Shown here one piece after another: positions 17,260 through 25,815 of a stretch of DNA of 64,000 nt. This DNA comes from DASUBN01 sp050261675 (GTDB lineage Bacteria > Pseudomonadota > Gammaproteobacteria > Natronospirales > REEB76). Location: contig JBLNDO010000023.1 of NCBI GenBank assembly GCA_050261675.1, forward strand, positions 1-64,000, given 5' to 3'. The notes under the pieces were generated by a model. The model made no database searches, was not told the DNA's origin, and was given only the letters and a program-made list of their open reading frames with translations. The position numbers were made by a program, and so were the translations under genes. Position 1 is the first letter of the stretch. Each line of letters begins with the position of its first letter.

Positions 17260-17265
17260 GGGATG

Positions 17266-17354
17266 TGGTGCCCGGGGCCGGACTCGAACCGGCACGGCCG
17301 TTGCCGGCCAAAGGATTTTAAGTCCCTTGCGTCTACCAATTCCGCCACCCAGGC
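17266..17354 (-). tRNA. tRNA-Leu (anticodon TAA)
   Basis: An 89-base class II tRNA on the minus strand with acceptor stem GCCTGGG/CCCGGGC (one G-T pair), discriminator A and encoded CCA. The anticodon loop CTTAAAA gives anticodon TAA, reading UUA/UUG. A long variable arm and a T loop GTTCGAGTC are visible. It is the last tRNA of the Gly-Cys-Leu set and ends six bases before the ccmA start codon. Confidence 0.97.
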
Positions 17355-17402
17355 CCTTGACCGCGGATTCGCCGGCTCCGGGATGAGGCATGCAAGGGGA
17401 TA

Positions 17403-17476
17403 TGGAGGCTAGGGTCGGAATTGAACCGGCGTACACGGCTTTGCAGGCCGCTGCATGACCACTCTGCCACCTAGCC
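17403..17476 (-). tRNA. tRNA-Cys (anticodon GCA)
   Basis: A 74-base tRNA on the minus strand with acceptor stem GGCTAGG/CCTAGCC, discriminator U (a tRNA-Cys identity base) and encoded CCA. The anticodon loop CTGCAAA gives GCA. It lies 48 bp upstream of tRNA-Leu and 20 bp downstream of a promoter-like element. Confidence 0.97.
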
Positions 17477-17502
17477 CCGCCTGGAACCCGGAAAACCGCT
17501 GA

Positions 17503-17531
17503 AATCTAGCACATCAGGCCGTCAATTTCAG
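17503..17531 (-). promoter_or_regulatory. Putative promoter for tRNA-Cys, tRNA-Leu and ccm operon
   Basis: Read on the minus strand, CTGAAA (-35-like, at 17526-17531) and TAGATT (-10-like, at 17503-17508) are spaced by 17 bp, with TGC before the -10 forming an extended -10. A start near 17496 gives a short leader of about 20 bases to tRNA-Cys. With a terminator upstream of it, this is the best candidate for driving both tRNAs and ccmA. Confidence 0.5.
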
Positions 17532-17584
17532 GTTTTTGCACCGAACGTGAAGGACCGGGACCGAGCCCCCAGGTCCTTAACAAG

Positions 17585-17615
17585 CAAAAACCCCGGCGTG
17601 GCGACCGAGGTTTCG
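17585..17615 (-). terminator. Rho-independent terminator after tRNA-Gly
   Basis: On the minus strand a hairpin with arms AAACCTCGG and CCGGGGTTT (one mismatch) and an eight-base loop is followed by more T residues. It lies immediately after tRNA-Gly and before the tRNA-Cys promoter, so it separates the uvrY-uvrC-pgsA-tRNA-Gly transcript from the tRNA-Cys-Leu-ccm transcript. Confidence 0.7.
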
Positions 17616-17619
17616 AAGC

Positions 17620-17695
17620 TGGAGCGGGAAACGAGGCTCGAACTCGCGACCTCAACCTTGGCAAGGTTGCGCTCTACCAACTGAGCTATTCCCGC
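17620..17695 (-). tRNA. tRNA-Gly (anticodon GCC)
   Basis: A 76-base tRNA on the minus strand with acceptor stem GCGGGAA/TTCCCGC, discriminator U and encoded CCA. The anticodon loop TTGCCAA gives GCC. It follows pgsA by 57 bp. The order uvrY-uvrC-pgsA-tRNA-Gly-Cys-Leu is as in E. coli (glyW cysT leuZ). Confidence 0.97.
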
Positions 17696-17752
17696 TTGCG
17701 ATGCTTATTTTAGGGCCACCCCCCGGAGAGTCAAGGCTTTCAAGGCCTTGGC

Positions 17753-18313
17753 CTATGAAGTCCGGGTGAGCTCGGGCCAGGCCGCCAGCAGGTAAAGGCA
17801 CATGGACCAGAGGGTGAGCCCGGCGGCGACCACCAGGAGCACGACCCCCACGTAATAGGACTCGAACCAGCCGAGCGGATAGCGGAACAACATAAAGCCG
17901 ATGGCGAGCATCTGCACCGTGGTCTTCACCTTGGCGATGAAGGATACGGCCATGTGCCGCCGGCCGCCCTGCTCCGCCAGCCATTCCCGCAGCGCCGAGA
18001 TGGCGATCTCGCGGCTGATGATGATGATGACCGCGAGCGTGAGCCATAAGCTTGGGTTGTCGGATAAGAGCAGCATAAGCGTGGTGGCCACCATGAGCTT
18101 GTCGGCCACGGGGTCGAGAAACTGACCGAAGGCGGAACTCTCGTTGAAGCGGCGCGCCAGATAGCCATCCAGCCAATCCGTGATCCCGGCCAGCGCGAAG
18201 ATCGCGCAGGTGACTGGCGGCGACCACCCATAAGGCAGGAAAAACACCAGCACGATCACCGGAATGAGCGCGATGCGCAGCAGCGTGAGCACGTTGGGCC
18301 AGGTGAGTTTCAC
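17753..18313 (-). CDS. pgsA: CDP-diacylglycerol-glycerol-3-phosphate 3-phosphatidyltransferase
   Basis: A 186-residue integral membrane enzyme making phosphatidylglycerol phosphate from CDP-diacylglycerol and glycerol-3-phosphate. The CDP-alcohol phosphotransferase motif D-G-x2-A-R-x8-G-x3-D-x3-D is complete at about residues 48-71 (starting 'DGYLARR', ending 'FLDPVADK'). About five membrane segments are visible. It lies 9 bp after uvrC, as in enterobacteria, and is followed by tRNA-Gly. Confidence 0.96.
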   Translation of the reverse strand: MKLTWPNVLTLLRIALIPVIVLVFFLPYGWSPPVTCAIFALAGITDWLDGYLARRFNESSAFGQFLDPVADKLMVATTLMLLLSDNPSLWLTLAVIIIISREIAISALREWLAEQGGRRHMAVSFIAKVKTTVQMLAIGFMLFRYPLGWFESYYVGVVLLVVAAGLTLWSMCLYLLAAWPELTRTS

Positions 18314-18322
18314 TTTCCGCCT

Positions 18323-20146
18323 CTATTGTTCTGCGTGAAACAAGCCGTAAATCCGCCGTGCGAGTTCGGCGCTGATGCCCGGCACGCTGGCGAGATCCTC
18401 CACGCCGGCTCGGGTTACAGCCTGCAGCCCGCCGAAATGCTTGAGCAGGGCCTGACGGCGCTTGGGACCCAGCCCCGCCACCTCCTCCAGCGGTGAGGTA
18501 TTGCGTGCCTTGGCGCGGCGCTGCCTATGCCCCGTGATGGCGAAGCGGTGCGCCTCGTCCCGGATCTGCTGGACCAGATGCAGCGCCGGCGAATCCTGGG
18601 GAAGTATAAGTGGCGCCTCGCGGCCGGACAAGAAAAGCTGCTCGAGACCCGGTTTGCGCGTGGGTCCTTTCGCCACCGAGGCCACCAACACGCCCTCCAC
18701 TTGCAGTTCCTCCAGTACATTTTCCGCTTCGTGCAGTTGCCCTTTGCCTCCATCGATGAGCAGCACGTCCGGGACCTGCCCTTCCCCTTTCTTGAGACGG
18801 GTATAGCGCCGGGTCAGCGCCTGGCGCATGGCCCCATAGTCGTCGCCGCCGGCGATGCCTTCGATGTTGAAACGCCGGTAATCGGATTTGCGTGCGCCGT
18901 CGGTATCGAACACCACGCACGACGCCACCGTCCCCTCGCCCATGGTGTGGCTGATGTCGAAGCACTCGAGACGCGCTGGCATCTGCTCCAGCTCGAATGC
19001 TTCCTGCAACGCCTCGAAGCGGCGCCGCACGCCGGCATCCATGGCGAGCCGGAGCGCCAGGGATTGCTCGGCATTGAGGCGCGCCATGTCCTGCAGGCGC
19101 CGGCGTTCGCCGCGCACCTCGGCGCGCATCGTCACCGCATGGCCCGCCTGTGCGGCGAGGCCGGTCACGATGAGATCCATATCTTCCACCGGTTCCGAGA
19201 GGATGATGTCCGGCGGCGTTTCGCGCCCGAGATAATACTGGGGCAGGAAAGCCTCGAGGAGCGCGGCCGTGGTCTCCTCGCCGCTCACCCTTGGGTAGAA
19301 CACCTGGTTGCCGAGCTGGCGTCCGGCACGCACAAACAGCACGGTGACGCACGCTGCCCCGGCACGGCTCGCCGCGGCTGCCACATCGTAATCGCCCCCT
19401 TCTCCGGATACGTATTGGTGCTGCGCGGTACGCCTCAGGCTGCCGATCTGGTCCCGATAACGCGCCGCCAATTCGTATTCGCGGTTGTCTGACGCCTGCT
19501 CCATGCGCTTCACCATGGCATCCACCACCTCGTCGGTCCTGCCCTGCAGGAAAAGCGCGGCATTTTCGACGTCCCGTCCATAGTCCTCGCGAGAAATGAG
19601 GCTCACGCAGGGTGCCGAGCAGCGCTTGATCTGGTATTGCAGGCAGGGGCGCGTGCGGTTGCGGAAGAAGGCGTCGTTGCATTGCCGGAGCTGGAACAGC
19701 TTCTGCAGGAGATTCACGGTCTCGCGGGCGGAATGAGCGTTCGGATAGGGCCCGAAGTAGCGTCCCTGCTCCTTGCGTCGCCCGCGATAGAGGGTCAGCC
19801 TCGGGAAGTCCTGGCCGTCGTCCAGCCTGATATAGGGATAGGTCTTGTCGTCCCGGAGCACGATGTTGTAGCGCGGACGATGCTGCTTGATGAGGTTGTT
19901 CTCGAGCAGCAGCGCTTCGGTTTCGGTGTGGGTCACCGTCACCTGGATGTCGGCGATCTGGTCGCGCATCACGCGCGTCTTGGGATTCGACTCGCTGGCG
20001 CGAAAATAGCTGGCCAGGCGCTTCTTCAGGTTGCGCGCCTTGCCCACGTACAGGATCTCTCCCCGGGCATCCAGCATGCGGTACACGCCGGGGGCGCCGG
20101 TGACCGACTCCAGGAAGCGGGCGCTGTCGAAGGTGGCCGCGGTCAT
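18323..20146 (-). CDS. uvrC: UvrC, excinuclease ABC subunit C
   Basis: A 607-residue nuclease of nucleotide-excision repair, which makes both incisions flanking a lesion. In order: GIY-YIG domain at about residues 12-95 ('PGVYRML' and 'YVGKARNLKKRL'), a Cys-rich stretch ('RPCLQYQIKRCSAPC') at about 150-175, a UVR motif near 205-240, the RNase H-like C-terminal nuclease ('ECFDISHTMGEG', 'DVLLIDGGKGQL') and a final helix-hairpin-helix pair ('VAGLGPKRRQALLKHFGG', 'LASVPGISAELARRI'). The start at 20146 overlaps the upstream glycosylase stop (ATGA). Confidence 0.97.
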   Translation of the reverse strand: MTAATFDSARFLESVTGAPGVYRMLDARGEILYVGKARNLKKRLASYFRASESNPKTRVMRDQIADIQVTVTHTETEALLLENNLIKQHRPRYNIVLRDDKTYPYIRLDDGQDFPRLTLYRGRRKEQGRYFGPYPNAHSARETVNLLQKLFQLRQCNDAFFRNRTRPCLQYQIKRCSAPCVSLISREDYGRDVENAALFLQGRTDEVVDAMVKRMEQASDNREYELAARYRDQIGSLRRTAQHQYVSGEGGDYDVAAAASRAGAACVTVLFVRAGRQLGNQVFYPRVSGEETTAALLEAFLPQYYLGRETPPDIILSEPVEDMDLIVTGLAAQAGHAVTMRAEVRGERRRLQDMARLNAEQSLALRLAMDAGVRRRFEALQEAFELEQMPARLECFDISHTMGEGTVASCVVFDTDGARKSDYRRFNIEGIAGGDDYGAMRQALTRRYTRLKKGEGQVPDVLLIDGGKGQLHEAENVLEELQVEGVLVASVAKGPTRKPGLEQLFLSGREAPLILPQDSPALHLVQQIRDEAHRFAITGHRQRRAKARNTSPLEEVAGLGPKRRQALLKHFGGLQAVTRAGVEDLASVPGISAELARRIYGLFHAEQ

Positions 20147-20793
20147 TCGAGAAGCGCCTTGGCGCGCCCCACCACTTGCTCGAACATGGCATCGGTGAGC
20201 CGGCGGGTCTGGGTGTTGTAGCGGCTGCAGTGGTAGGAATCCAGCAGCCAGCGCCTCCCTGGCAGGCGGTGCTCCGCACCGTGGGAAAAGCGGAAATCCC
20301 GGGATTTGAGCGTGAAGGCCTTGAGCACCGCGTCGTGGGCGATGCGCCCCAGGGCCAGGAGCACGCTGCCTTTCTGCGTCTCGGCCAGTTCCGCCTGCAG
20401 GAACCGGTTGCACTGCCGGATCTCCGAAGGTTGGGGCTTATTGGCGGGCGGCAGGCACTTCACCGCATTGGTGATGCGGCAATCCTTAAGGCGCAGAGGA
20501 TCATCGGCGGAAACGGATTCCGGCCGGCTGCCGAAGCCGTATTTGTGGAGAGTGCGGTACAGGAGGATGCCCGCGTGGTCGCCGGTGAACGGCCTGCCCG
20601 TGCGGTTGGCGCCGTGCATGCCGGGTGCGAGGCCCACCACGATGAAGCGCGCCTTGGCATCGCCGAACGGCGCCACCGGAGCGGCATGGTAGTCGGGATG
20701 CTCGGCGCGCACGCCGTCGAGGAAGGACGCCAGCCTCGGGCAGGCGCGGCAGTGGCGATCGAAGACGGAACTTCCCTGACTGGAAGCTGGCAT
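20143..20793 (-). CDS. Type 5 uracil-DNA glycosylase (UdgB-like)
   Basis: A 216-residue uracil-DNA glycosylase of family 5 (UDGb). Seen are an iron-sulfur cysteine pair C15-x2-C18 ('HCRACPRL'), motif 'GLAPGMHGANRTGRPFTGD' at about 54-72, further cysteines in 'CRITNAVKCLPP', and the catalytic-loop motif 'HCSRYNTQTRRLT' near the C-terminus. It removes uracil (and possibly hypoxanthine) from DNA; the family is known from thermophiles and many bacteria. It lies between uvrY and uvrC and overlaps uvrC, so it is cotranscribed with nucleotide-excision repair. I start at the ATG at 20793, 16 bp after uvrY; an upstream ATG at 20853 would overlap uvrY. Confidence 0.9.
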   Translation of the reverse strand: MPASSQGSSVFDRHCRACPRLASFLDGVRAEHPDYHAAPVAPFGDAKARFIVVGLAPGMHGANRTGRPFTGDHAGILLYRTLHKYGFGSRPESVSADDPLRLKDCRITNAVKCLPPANKPQPSEIRQCNRFLQAELAETQKGSVLLALGRIAHDAVLKAFTLKSRDFRFSHGAEHRLPGRRWLLDSYHCSRYNTQTRRLTDAMFEQVVGRAKALLE

Positions 20794-20809
20794 GGATCGG
20801 GAACCTTGT

Positions 20810-21469
20810 TCAGGCCGGGCTCTTGCCGCCAGGCTTCTCCTCGATGACGCCATAGCGCAGCGCCAGGCGCGTAAGCTCCACGTCGTTGTTGACGCCGAGC
20901 TTCTCGAACAGTCGCGAGCGGTAAGTGCTCACGGTCTTGGGACTCAAGTGCAGCTTGTCGGATATCTCCTGCACCGAGTGGCCACCCGTAGCCATGATCA
21001 TCACCTGCATTTCGCGCGCCGAGAGCTGATCGAAGGGCGAGCCGGCGGTCTTGTTCACGGCCTGCAGCGCCAATTGCCGAGCGATGTCCGCGGCAATGTA
21101 GCGCTCTCCCCGGATCACGCGACGGATGGCGGTGATGATCTCCTCCTCCGCGCTATCCTTGGTGAGATAGCCGGATGCGCCGGCTTCCAAGAGGCGCATG
21201 GGGAACGGCTCAGCCGTCTGGGCGGAAAGCACGATGACGCGGGCGCCCGGCAGGCTCATGGCGAGCTTGCGGGTGGCCTCGAGCCCGCCGATTCCCGGCA
21301 TGGACACATCCATGAGGATCACCTGCGGCTTGAGTGCGCGCGCCTGTTCGACCGCCTCCTCGCCGGTGGACGCTTCGCCGAGCACGCGGATATCCGGCGT
21401 CTTATCCAGCATGAGCTTGATGCCGGTGCGTACAAGCTTGTGATCGTCCACCAAGAGAACGCCGATCAT
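20810..21469 (-). CDS. uvrY: UvrY/GacA-type response regulator
   Basis: A 219-residue two-component regulator of the NarL/FixJ class: a receiver with phosphoacceptor Asp54 ('VILMDVSMPG') and Lys in 'GYLTKDSA', then a LuxR-type HTH ('LSAREMQVMIMATGGHSVQEISDKLHLSPKTVSTYRSRLFEKLGV'). In gammaproteobacteria UvrY/GacA, phosphorylated by BarA/GacS, turns on small RNAs that sequester CsrA. Its place just upstream of uvrC supports the name. It starts 7 bp after icd. The sensor kinase is not in this window. Confidence 0.93.
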   Translation of the reverse strand: MIGVLLVDDHKLVRTGIKLMLDKTPDIRVLGEASTGEEAVEQARALKPQVILMDVSMPGIGGLEATRKLAMSLPGARVIVLSAQTAEPFPMRLLEAGASGYLTKDSAEEEIITAIRRVIRGERYIAADIARQLALQAVNKTAGSPFDQLSAREMQVMIMATGGHSVQEISDKLHLSPKTVSTYRSRLFEKLGVNNDVELTRLALRYGVIEEKPGGKSPA

Positions 21470-21476
21470 GTCCGGG

Positions 21477-22808
21477 TCACTCCATATGAGCGATGATGGC
21501 GTCGCCGAAGCCCGAGCATCCCACGAGTTGGGCGCCGGGGATCAGGCTCTGCATCTTTTCTTCCACGTTCTTGCGTCCGGCGATCTCGCGCTTGGGCACG
21601 CGTATGGCTTCACGCAGCCGGGCCAAATCATACGTCATGATCTTGGCGGCGATGGTGCGGCCCATGCCGTCGATGATGCGGTCCGCGGCCTCGGTCCAGC
21701 CGAGATAGCGCAGCATCATCTCCGCGGACAATATCAGCGAGCCGGGATTGACCCGGTCCTTGCCGGCGAATCCCGGAGCCGTGCCGTGGGTGGCCTCGAA
21801 TACGGCGTAGCCGTCTCCGATGTTGCCGCCCGGCGCGATGCCGATGCCGCCCACCTGGGCCGCTAGGGCGTCGGAAATGTAGTCGCCGTTCAGGTTGAGG
21901 GTAGCAATCACGTCGTAGTCTTCCGGACGCATCAGGATCTGTTGCAGGAAGTTGTCTGCAATCACGTCCTTGACCACGATGTCATGCCCGGTCTTGGGGT
22001 TCCGGAATTTGCACCAGGGCCCGCCGTCGATGTCCACGGCGCCGAACTCCTCCTTGGCGACGAGATAACCCCATTTGCAGAAGGCGCCCTCGGTGAACTT
22101 CATGATGTTGCCCTTGTGCACCAGCGTCACCGATACGCGATCGTTGTCGATGGCGTAGCGGATCGCCTTTCGCACCAGGCGCTGGGAACCTTCCTTGGAG
22201 ACCGGCTTGATGCCGATGCCTGAGCTGGACGGGAAACGGATGCCGGTAACGCCCATGTCGCGCTGCAGGAAGGTGATCACCTTGTGGACCTCCGGCGTGC
22301 CCGCGGCCCATTCGATGCCGGCGTAGATGTCCTCGGTATTCTCGCGGAACACCACCATGTCGGTGAGTTCCGAATCCTTCATGGGCGTGGACACACCCGG
22401 GAAATAGCGGATCGGCCGCACGCAGGCATAGAGATCCATGGTCTGGCGCATGGCGACATTGAGCGAGCGGATGCCGCCGCCCACGGGGGTGCCGAGCGGG
22501 CCCTTGATGGAGACGATGTATTCGCGGAGCGTCAGCAGGGTCTCCTCCGGCAGATACATGTCCTTGCCGTAGAGCTTCACGGCTTTTTCGCCGGCGTAAA
22601 CCTCCATCCATTCGATGCGGCGCTTGCCGCCGTAGGACTTCTGCACCGCTGCATCCACCACTTTCTTCATCACCGGCGTAATGTCCACGCCGATGCCGTC
22701 TCCCTCGATGAATGGGATGATGGGTTGGTCCGGGACGCTGATGCTGGAATCCGGATTGGCGCGGATCGCCTGCCCCCCGCCGGGAGGCCTAATCTTCTCG
22801 AATTTCAT
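21477..22808 (-). CDS. icd: NADP-dependent isocitrate dehydrogenase
   Basis: A 443-residue enzyme converting isocitrate to 2-oxoglutarate, CO2 and NADPH. It carries 'FIEGDGIGVDITP' near residue 40, the substrate and phosphorylation loop 'TPVGGGIRSLNVAMRQ' at about 120, and the metal-binding 'YDVIATLNLNGDYISDALAAQVGG' segment near 310. The Ser of the GGGIRSLN loop, phosphorylated by AceK in E. coli, is conserved, although no aceK is nearby. The ATG at 22808 is the family start. It lies between the aceBA operon and uvrY, at the isocitrate branch point with isocitrate lyase. Confidence 0.97.
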   Translation of the reverse strand: MKFEKIRPPGGGQAIRANPDSSISVPDQPIIPFIEGDGIGVDITPVMKKVVDAAVQKSYGGKRRIEWMEVYAGEKAVKLYGKDMYLPEETLLTLREYIVSIKGPLGTPVGGGIRSLNVAMRQTMDLYACVRPIRYFPGVSTPMKDSELTDMVVFRENTEDIYAGIEWAAGTPEVHKVITFLQRDMGVTGIRFPSSSGIGIKPVSKEGSQRLVRKAIRYAIDNDRVSVTLVHKGNIMKFTEGAFCKWGYLVAKEEFGAVDIDGGPWCKFRNPKTGHDIVVKDVIADNFLQQILMRPEDYDVIATLNLNGDYISDALAAQVGGIGIAPGGNIGDGYAVFEATHGTAPGFAGKDRVNPGSLILSAEMMLRYLGWTEAADRIIDGMGRTIAAKIMTYDLARLREAIRVPKREIAGRKNVEEKMQSLIPGAQLVGCSGFGDAIIAHME

Positions 22809-22877
22809 GGGGTTAGACCGGTCAGCCCTGCGGCATCGGGGCGCCAGTCTAGCACGCAGGCGCGGGGGCTTTCCCGC

Positions 22878-22913
22878 AAAAAAACCGGCGGGTCCCAAGA
22901 AGCGGACCCGCCG
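22878..22913 (-). terminator. Terminator of the aceBA operon
   Basis: On the minus strand a perfect 10-bp GC stem (arms 22904-22913 and 22886-22895, loop of eight) is followed by a run of Ts at 22878-22884. It lies 33 bp after the aceA stop and before icd. Confidence 0.9.
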
Positions 22914-22945
22914 CTCTGAAGCCCGGCTATGGGCTTCCAGTCGGT

Positions 22946-24229
22946 TCAACCGGCGGCGATGAACTGCGCGTCTTCGGTGGAACCGGTGAGGGCCGCCAAC
23001 GAGGATTGCCCGTTGGCGATGGCCTGGGTCACAGCATCGAAATAGCCGGTACCCACCTCGCGTTGGTGGCGCGTGGCGCTGTAGCCCCGCGTCTCCGCTG
23101 CAAACTCCGCCTGTTGCAGCTCCACGTACGCAGACATCTGCCGTTGCTTGTAGTCCGCCGCCAGCTCGAACATGCCGTAGTTGAGGGAATGGAAACCGGC
23201 GAGCGTGATGAACTGGAACTTGTAGCCCATGGCGCCCAATTCACGCTGGAACTTGGCGATGGTGGCGTCGTCCAGGTTCTTCTTCCAATTGAAGGACGGC
23301 GAGCAGTTGTAGGCCAGGAGTTTGCCCGGATACGCCTTATGCACGGCTTCGGCGAAGCGCCGCGCCTGGGTCAGGTCAGGTTTGGAGGTCTCGCACCACA
23401 CCAGGTCGGCGTAAGGGGCATAGGCGACGCCACGCGCGATGGCCTGGTCGAGCCCCGCCTTCACCTCGAAATAACCCTCGGTCGTGCGTGCGCCGGTGAC
23501 GAAGGCCCTGTCCGCCGGGTCCACATCGGAGGTAAGCAGGCCGGCGGAATCCGCATCGGTGCGCGCCACGATGAGCGTCGGCACATCCATGATGTCGGCC
23601 GCGAGGCGCGCCGCCGTGAGCTTGCTCACGGCTTCCTGGGTTGGTACCAGAACCTTGCCGCCCATGTGGCCGCACTTCTTGGCGGAAGCCAACTGATCTT
23701 CGAAGTGCACGCCGGAAGCACCGGCTTCGATCATGCCTTTCATGAGTTCGAACGCGTTCAACACGCCGCCGAAACCCGCTTCGGCGTCGGCGATGATGGG
23801 GGCATAGACGTCGTCGTGTTCCGCGCCTTCCGACGTGAGGATCTGGTCTAGGCGCTGGAAAGCGTTATTGATGCGCCGTACGAGTGCCGGTACGGCGTCG
23901 GCGGGATACAGTGACTGGTCGGGGTACATCTGGCCCGCCGTATTGGAATCCGCGGCTACCTGCCAGCCGGAGCAATAGATGGCTTTCAACCCCGCCTTTA
24001 CCTGTTGCATGGCCTGATTGCCCGTCAGCGCCCCGAGGGCATTCACGAAATCCTCGGTGTTGAGGAGGCGCCACAGACGTTCGGCACCCCGTCGCGCCAA
24101 GGTGTATTCGATCGCCACACTTCCCCGTAGCTTCACCACATCGGCGCCGCCATAGCTGCGTTTTACGCTCTTCCAGCGCGGATTGTCATTCCAGTCCCGT
24201 TCCAGCTGTTCCGCCGTCTTGAGTGCCAT
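22946..24229 (-). CDS. aceA: Isocitrate lyase
   Basis: A 427-residue enzyme that splits isocitrate to succinate and glyoxylate, first step of the glyoxylate bypass. The active-site loop 'KKCGHMGGK' is present at about residue 190, with its catalytic Cys, and the phosphoenolpyruvate-mutase-like barrel residues 'DAEAGFGG' and 'ARTDADS' are also seen. The length equals E. coli AceA. It follows aceB by 14 bp and is followed by a strong terminator. It competes with the adjacent icd for isocitrate. Confidence 0.98.
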   Translation of the reverse strand: MALKTAEQLERDWNDNPRWKSVKRSYGGADVVKLRGSVAIEYTLARRGAERLWRLLNTEDFVNALGALTGNQAMQQVKAGLKAIYCSGWQVAADSNTAGQMYPDQSLYPADAVPALVRRINNAFQRLDQILTSEGAEHDDVYAPIIADAEAGFGGVLNAFELMKGMIEAGASGVHFEDQLASAKKCGHMGGKVLVPTQEAVSKLTAARLAADIMDVPTLIVARTDADSAGLLTSDVDPADRAFVTGARTTEGYFEVKAGLDQAIARGVAYAPYADLVWCETSKPDLTQARRFAEAVHKAYPGKLLAYNCSPSFNWKKNLDDATIAKFQRELGAMGYKFQFITLAGFHSLNYGMFELAADYKQRQMSAYVELQQAEFAAETRGYSATRHQREVGTGYFDAVTQAIANGQSSLAALTGSTEDAQFIAAG

Positions 24230-24243
24230 GGGTGCCTCCCAGT

Positions 24244-25815
24244 TCAGTCGAGTTCCGCGTACGCCACTGTCGTCAGAAACGGTTCGAGCCGTTCCGCCTG
24301 GGTCAGATGCTTGAGGATATCCACGGCCCGCTGCAGTGCGCCATGCTGTACCGGCAGCGCGGCTTGCTCAAGCCGCGTGCGCTGTGATTCGATGACCATG
24401 TCCATGAGGCCGCGATCGATGAGGCGGCCATCATCCAATTCCACGTCACGCCGGTGCAGCCACTGCCAGAGCTGGGTGCGGGCGATCTCCGCGGTGGCGG
24501 CATCCTCCATGAGGTTGTGGATGGGCACGCAGCCGTTGCCCGCGAGCCAGGCGGCGAGATAGAGGATGGAGACTTCAACGTTGTTCTCCAGGCCCCGGGC
24601 GGTGATGCCGCCCTCGGGGACCGCCAGCAGTTCCGCGGCGTCGACTTTCACGTCTTCGCGCTTGCGGTCCAATTGATTCGGCCCTTTGAGGTGCTTGTCG
24701 AAGATTTCCATGGCGAGGGGCACCAGCGCCGGGTGCGCCACCCAGGTACCGTCGTGGCCGTCGCCGGCCTCCCGCTCCTTGTCGGCACGCACCTTGGCGA
24801 GGGCCGCGTCGTTCGCGGTGGGGTCGTTCTTGATGGGTATCTGCGCCGCCATGCCGCCCATGGCGAAGGCACCGCGACGGTGACAGGTCTTGATGAGCAA
24901 CTGTGAATAGGCGCGCATGCAGGGTGCCGTCATGGTCACCTGTCCTCGCTCCGGGAACACCTGTGTCTTGCGCGCATGGAGTTTTTTGATGAAGCTGAAG
25001 ATGTAATCCCAGCGCCCGCAGTTGAGCCCCACGATGTGGGGCTTGAGCGCGTGCAGAATCTCGTCCATCTCGAAGGCCGCCGGCAGGGTTTCGATGAGCA
25101 CCGTGACCTTGACCGTGCCCTGTTCCAGCCCGAGCCGCTTTTCCGCGTGGGTGATCACGTCCTCCCACAGGGCCGCCTCCTCCGTGGCCTCCATCTTGGG
25201 CAGGTAGTAATAGGGCCCCGTGCCGCGCGCTTTCAGGGCGGCCGCGTTGTGGAAGAGGTACAGGCCAAAATCCAACAAAGCCGCCGGGATGGGCATGCCC
25301 TCGAAAAGCGCATGCTTCTCTACAAGGTGCCAGCCACGCGGCCGCACCACGAGCACCGCCGTGTTGGGGTTGAGCCGGTAAACCTTGCCCTCGGGCGAGG
25401 TGTGTCCGATGACGCCGCGTACCGCGTCCATGAGGTTCGCCTGGCCTTCCACCACGTTGTTCCAGGTGGGTGCGAGGGAGTCCTCGAAGTCCGCCATGAA
25501 CACCCGCGCCCCTGAGTTGAGCGCATTGATGACCATCTTCCGCTCCGTGGGCCCGGTGATCTCCACGCGCCGGTCCAGGAGGTCCGCCGGGATGGCCCCC
25601 ACTTTCCACTCCCCTTCGCGGATGGAGCGGGTATCGGCGCGGAAATCCGGGAGCTCACCTGCATCGAAGCGGGCTTGGCGGGCCTCGCGGGCAGCCAGCA
25701 GCTGCTTGATACGGGGCGCGAAGCGGCGCGTGAGTTCTGCCACGAATGCCAAGGCTTCCCGGGTCAGGATCTCCTTTTCCCGGGGCGTGGAAGGGCCGCG
25801 AATCTCCAGGGTCAT
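24244..25815 (-). CDS. aceB: Malate synthase A
   Basis: A 523-residue enzyme condensing glyoxylate and acetyl-CoA to malate. Key stretches are 'RVEITGPTERKMVINALNSG', 'VFMADFEDS', 'LIETLPAAFEMDEILHAL' and 'GRWDYIFSF', and the C-terminal catalytic Asp segment 'GCVPIHNLMEDAATAEI'. The ATG at 25815 has AGGAG at a spacing of nine and matches the usual N-terminus; an in-frame ATG at 25884 would add 23 residues and has a weaker site. It is the first gene of an aceB-aceA operon, divergent from a LysR regulator that may control it. Confidence 0.96.
   Translation of the reverse strand: MTLEIRGPSTPREKEILTREALAFVAELTRRFAPRIKQLLAAREARQARFDAGELPDFRADTRSIREGEWKVGAIPADLLDRRVEITGPTERKMVINALNSGARVFMADFEDSLAPTWNNVVEGQANLMDAVRGVIGHTSPEGKVYRLNPNTAVLVVRPRGWHLVEKHALFEGMPIPAALLDFGLYLFHNAAALKARGTGPYYYLPKMEATEEAALWEDVITHAEKRLGLEQGTVKVTVLIETLPAAFEMDEILHALKPHIVGLNCGRWDYIFSFIKKLHARKTQVFPERGQVTMTAPCMRAYSQLLIKTCHRRGAFAMGGMAAQIPIKNDPTANDAALAKVRADKEREAGDGHDGTWVAHPALVPLAMEIFDKHLKGPNQLDRKREDVKVDAAELLAVPEGGITARGLENNVEVSILYLAAWLAGNGCVPIHNLMEDAATAEIARTQLWQWLHRRDVELDDGRLIDRGLMDMVIESQRTRLEQAALPVQHGALQRAVDILKHLTQAERLEPFLTTVAYAELD

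Noticed and set aside
17266..17695. tRNA cluster as a phage or island attachment site
   Set aside because: No integrase gene and no second copy of a tRNA 3' end was noticed in the window.
18525..20279. Open frame of 584 codons overlapping uvrC in another frame
   Set aside because: Arg/Gly/Pro-rich shadow; the uvrC frame holds all family motifs.
22808..22880. icd upstream region as promoter with clear boxes
   Set aside because: No -35/-10 pair at proper spacing was found; a promoter is likely, but cannot be placed.
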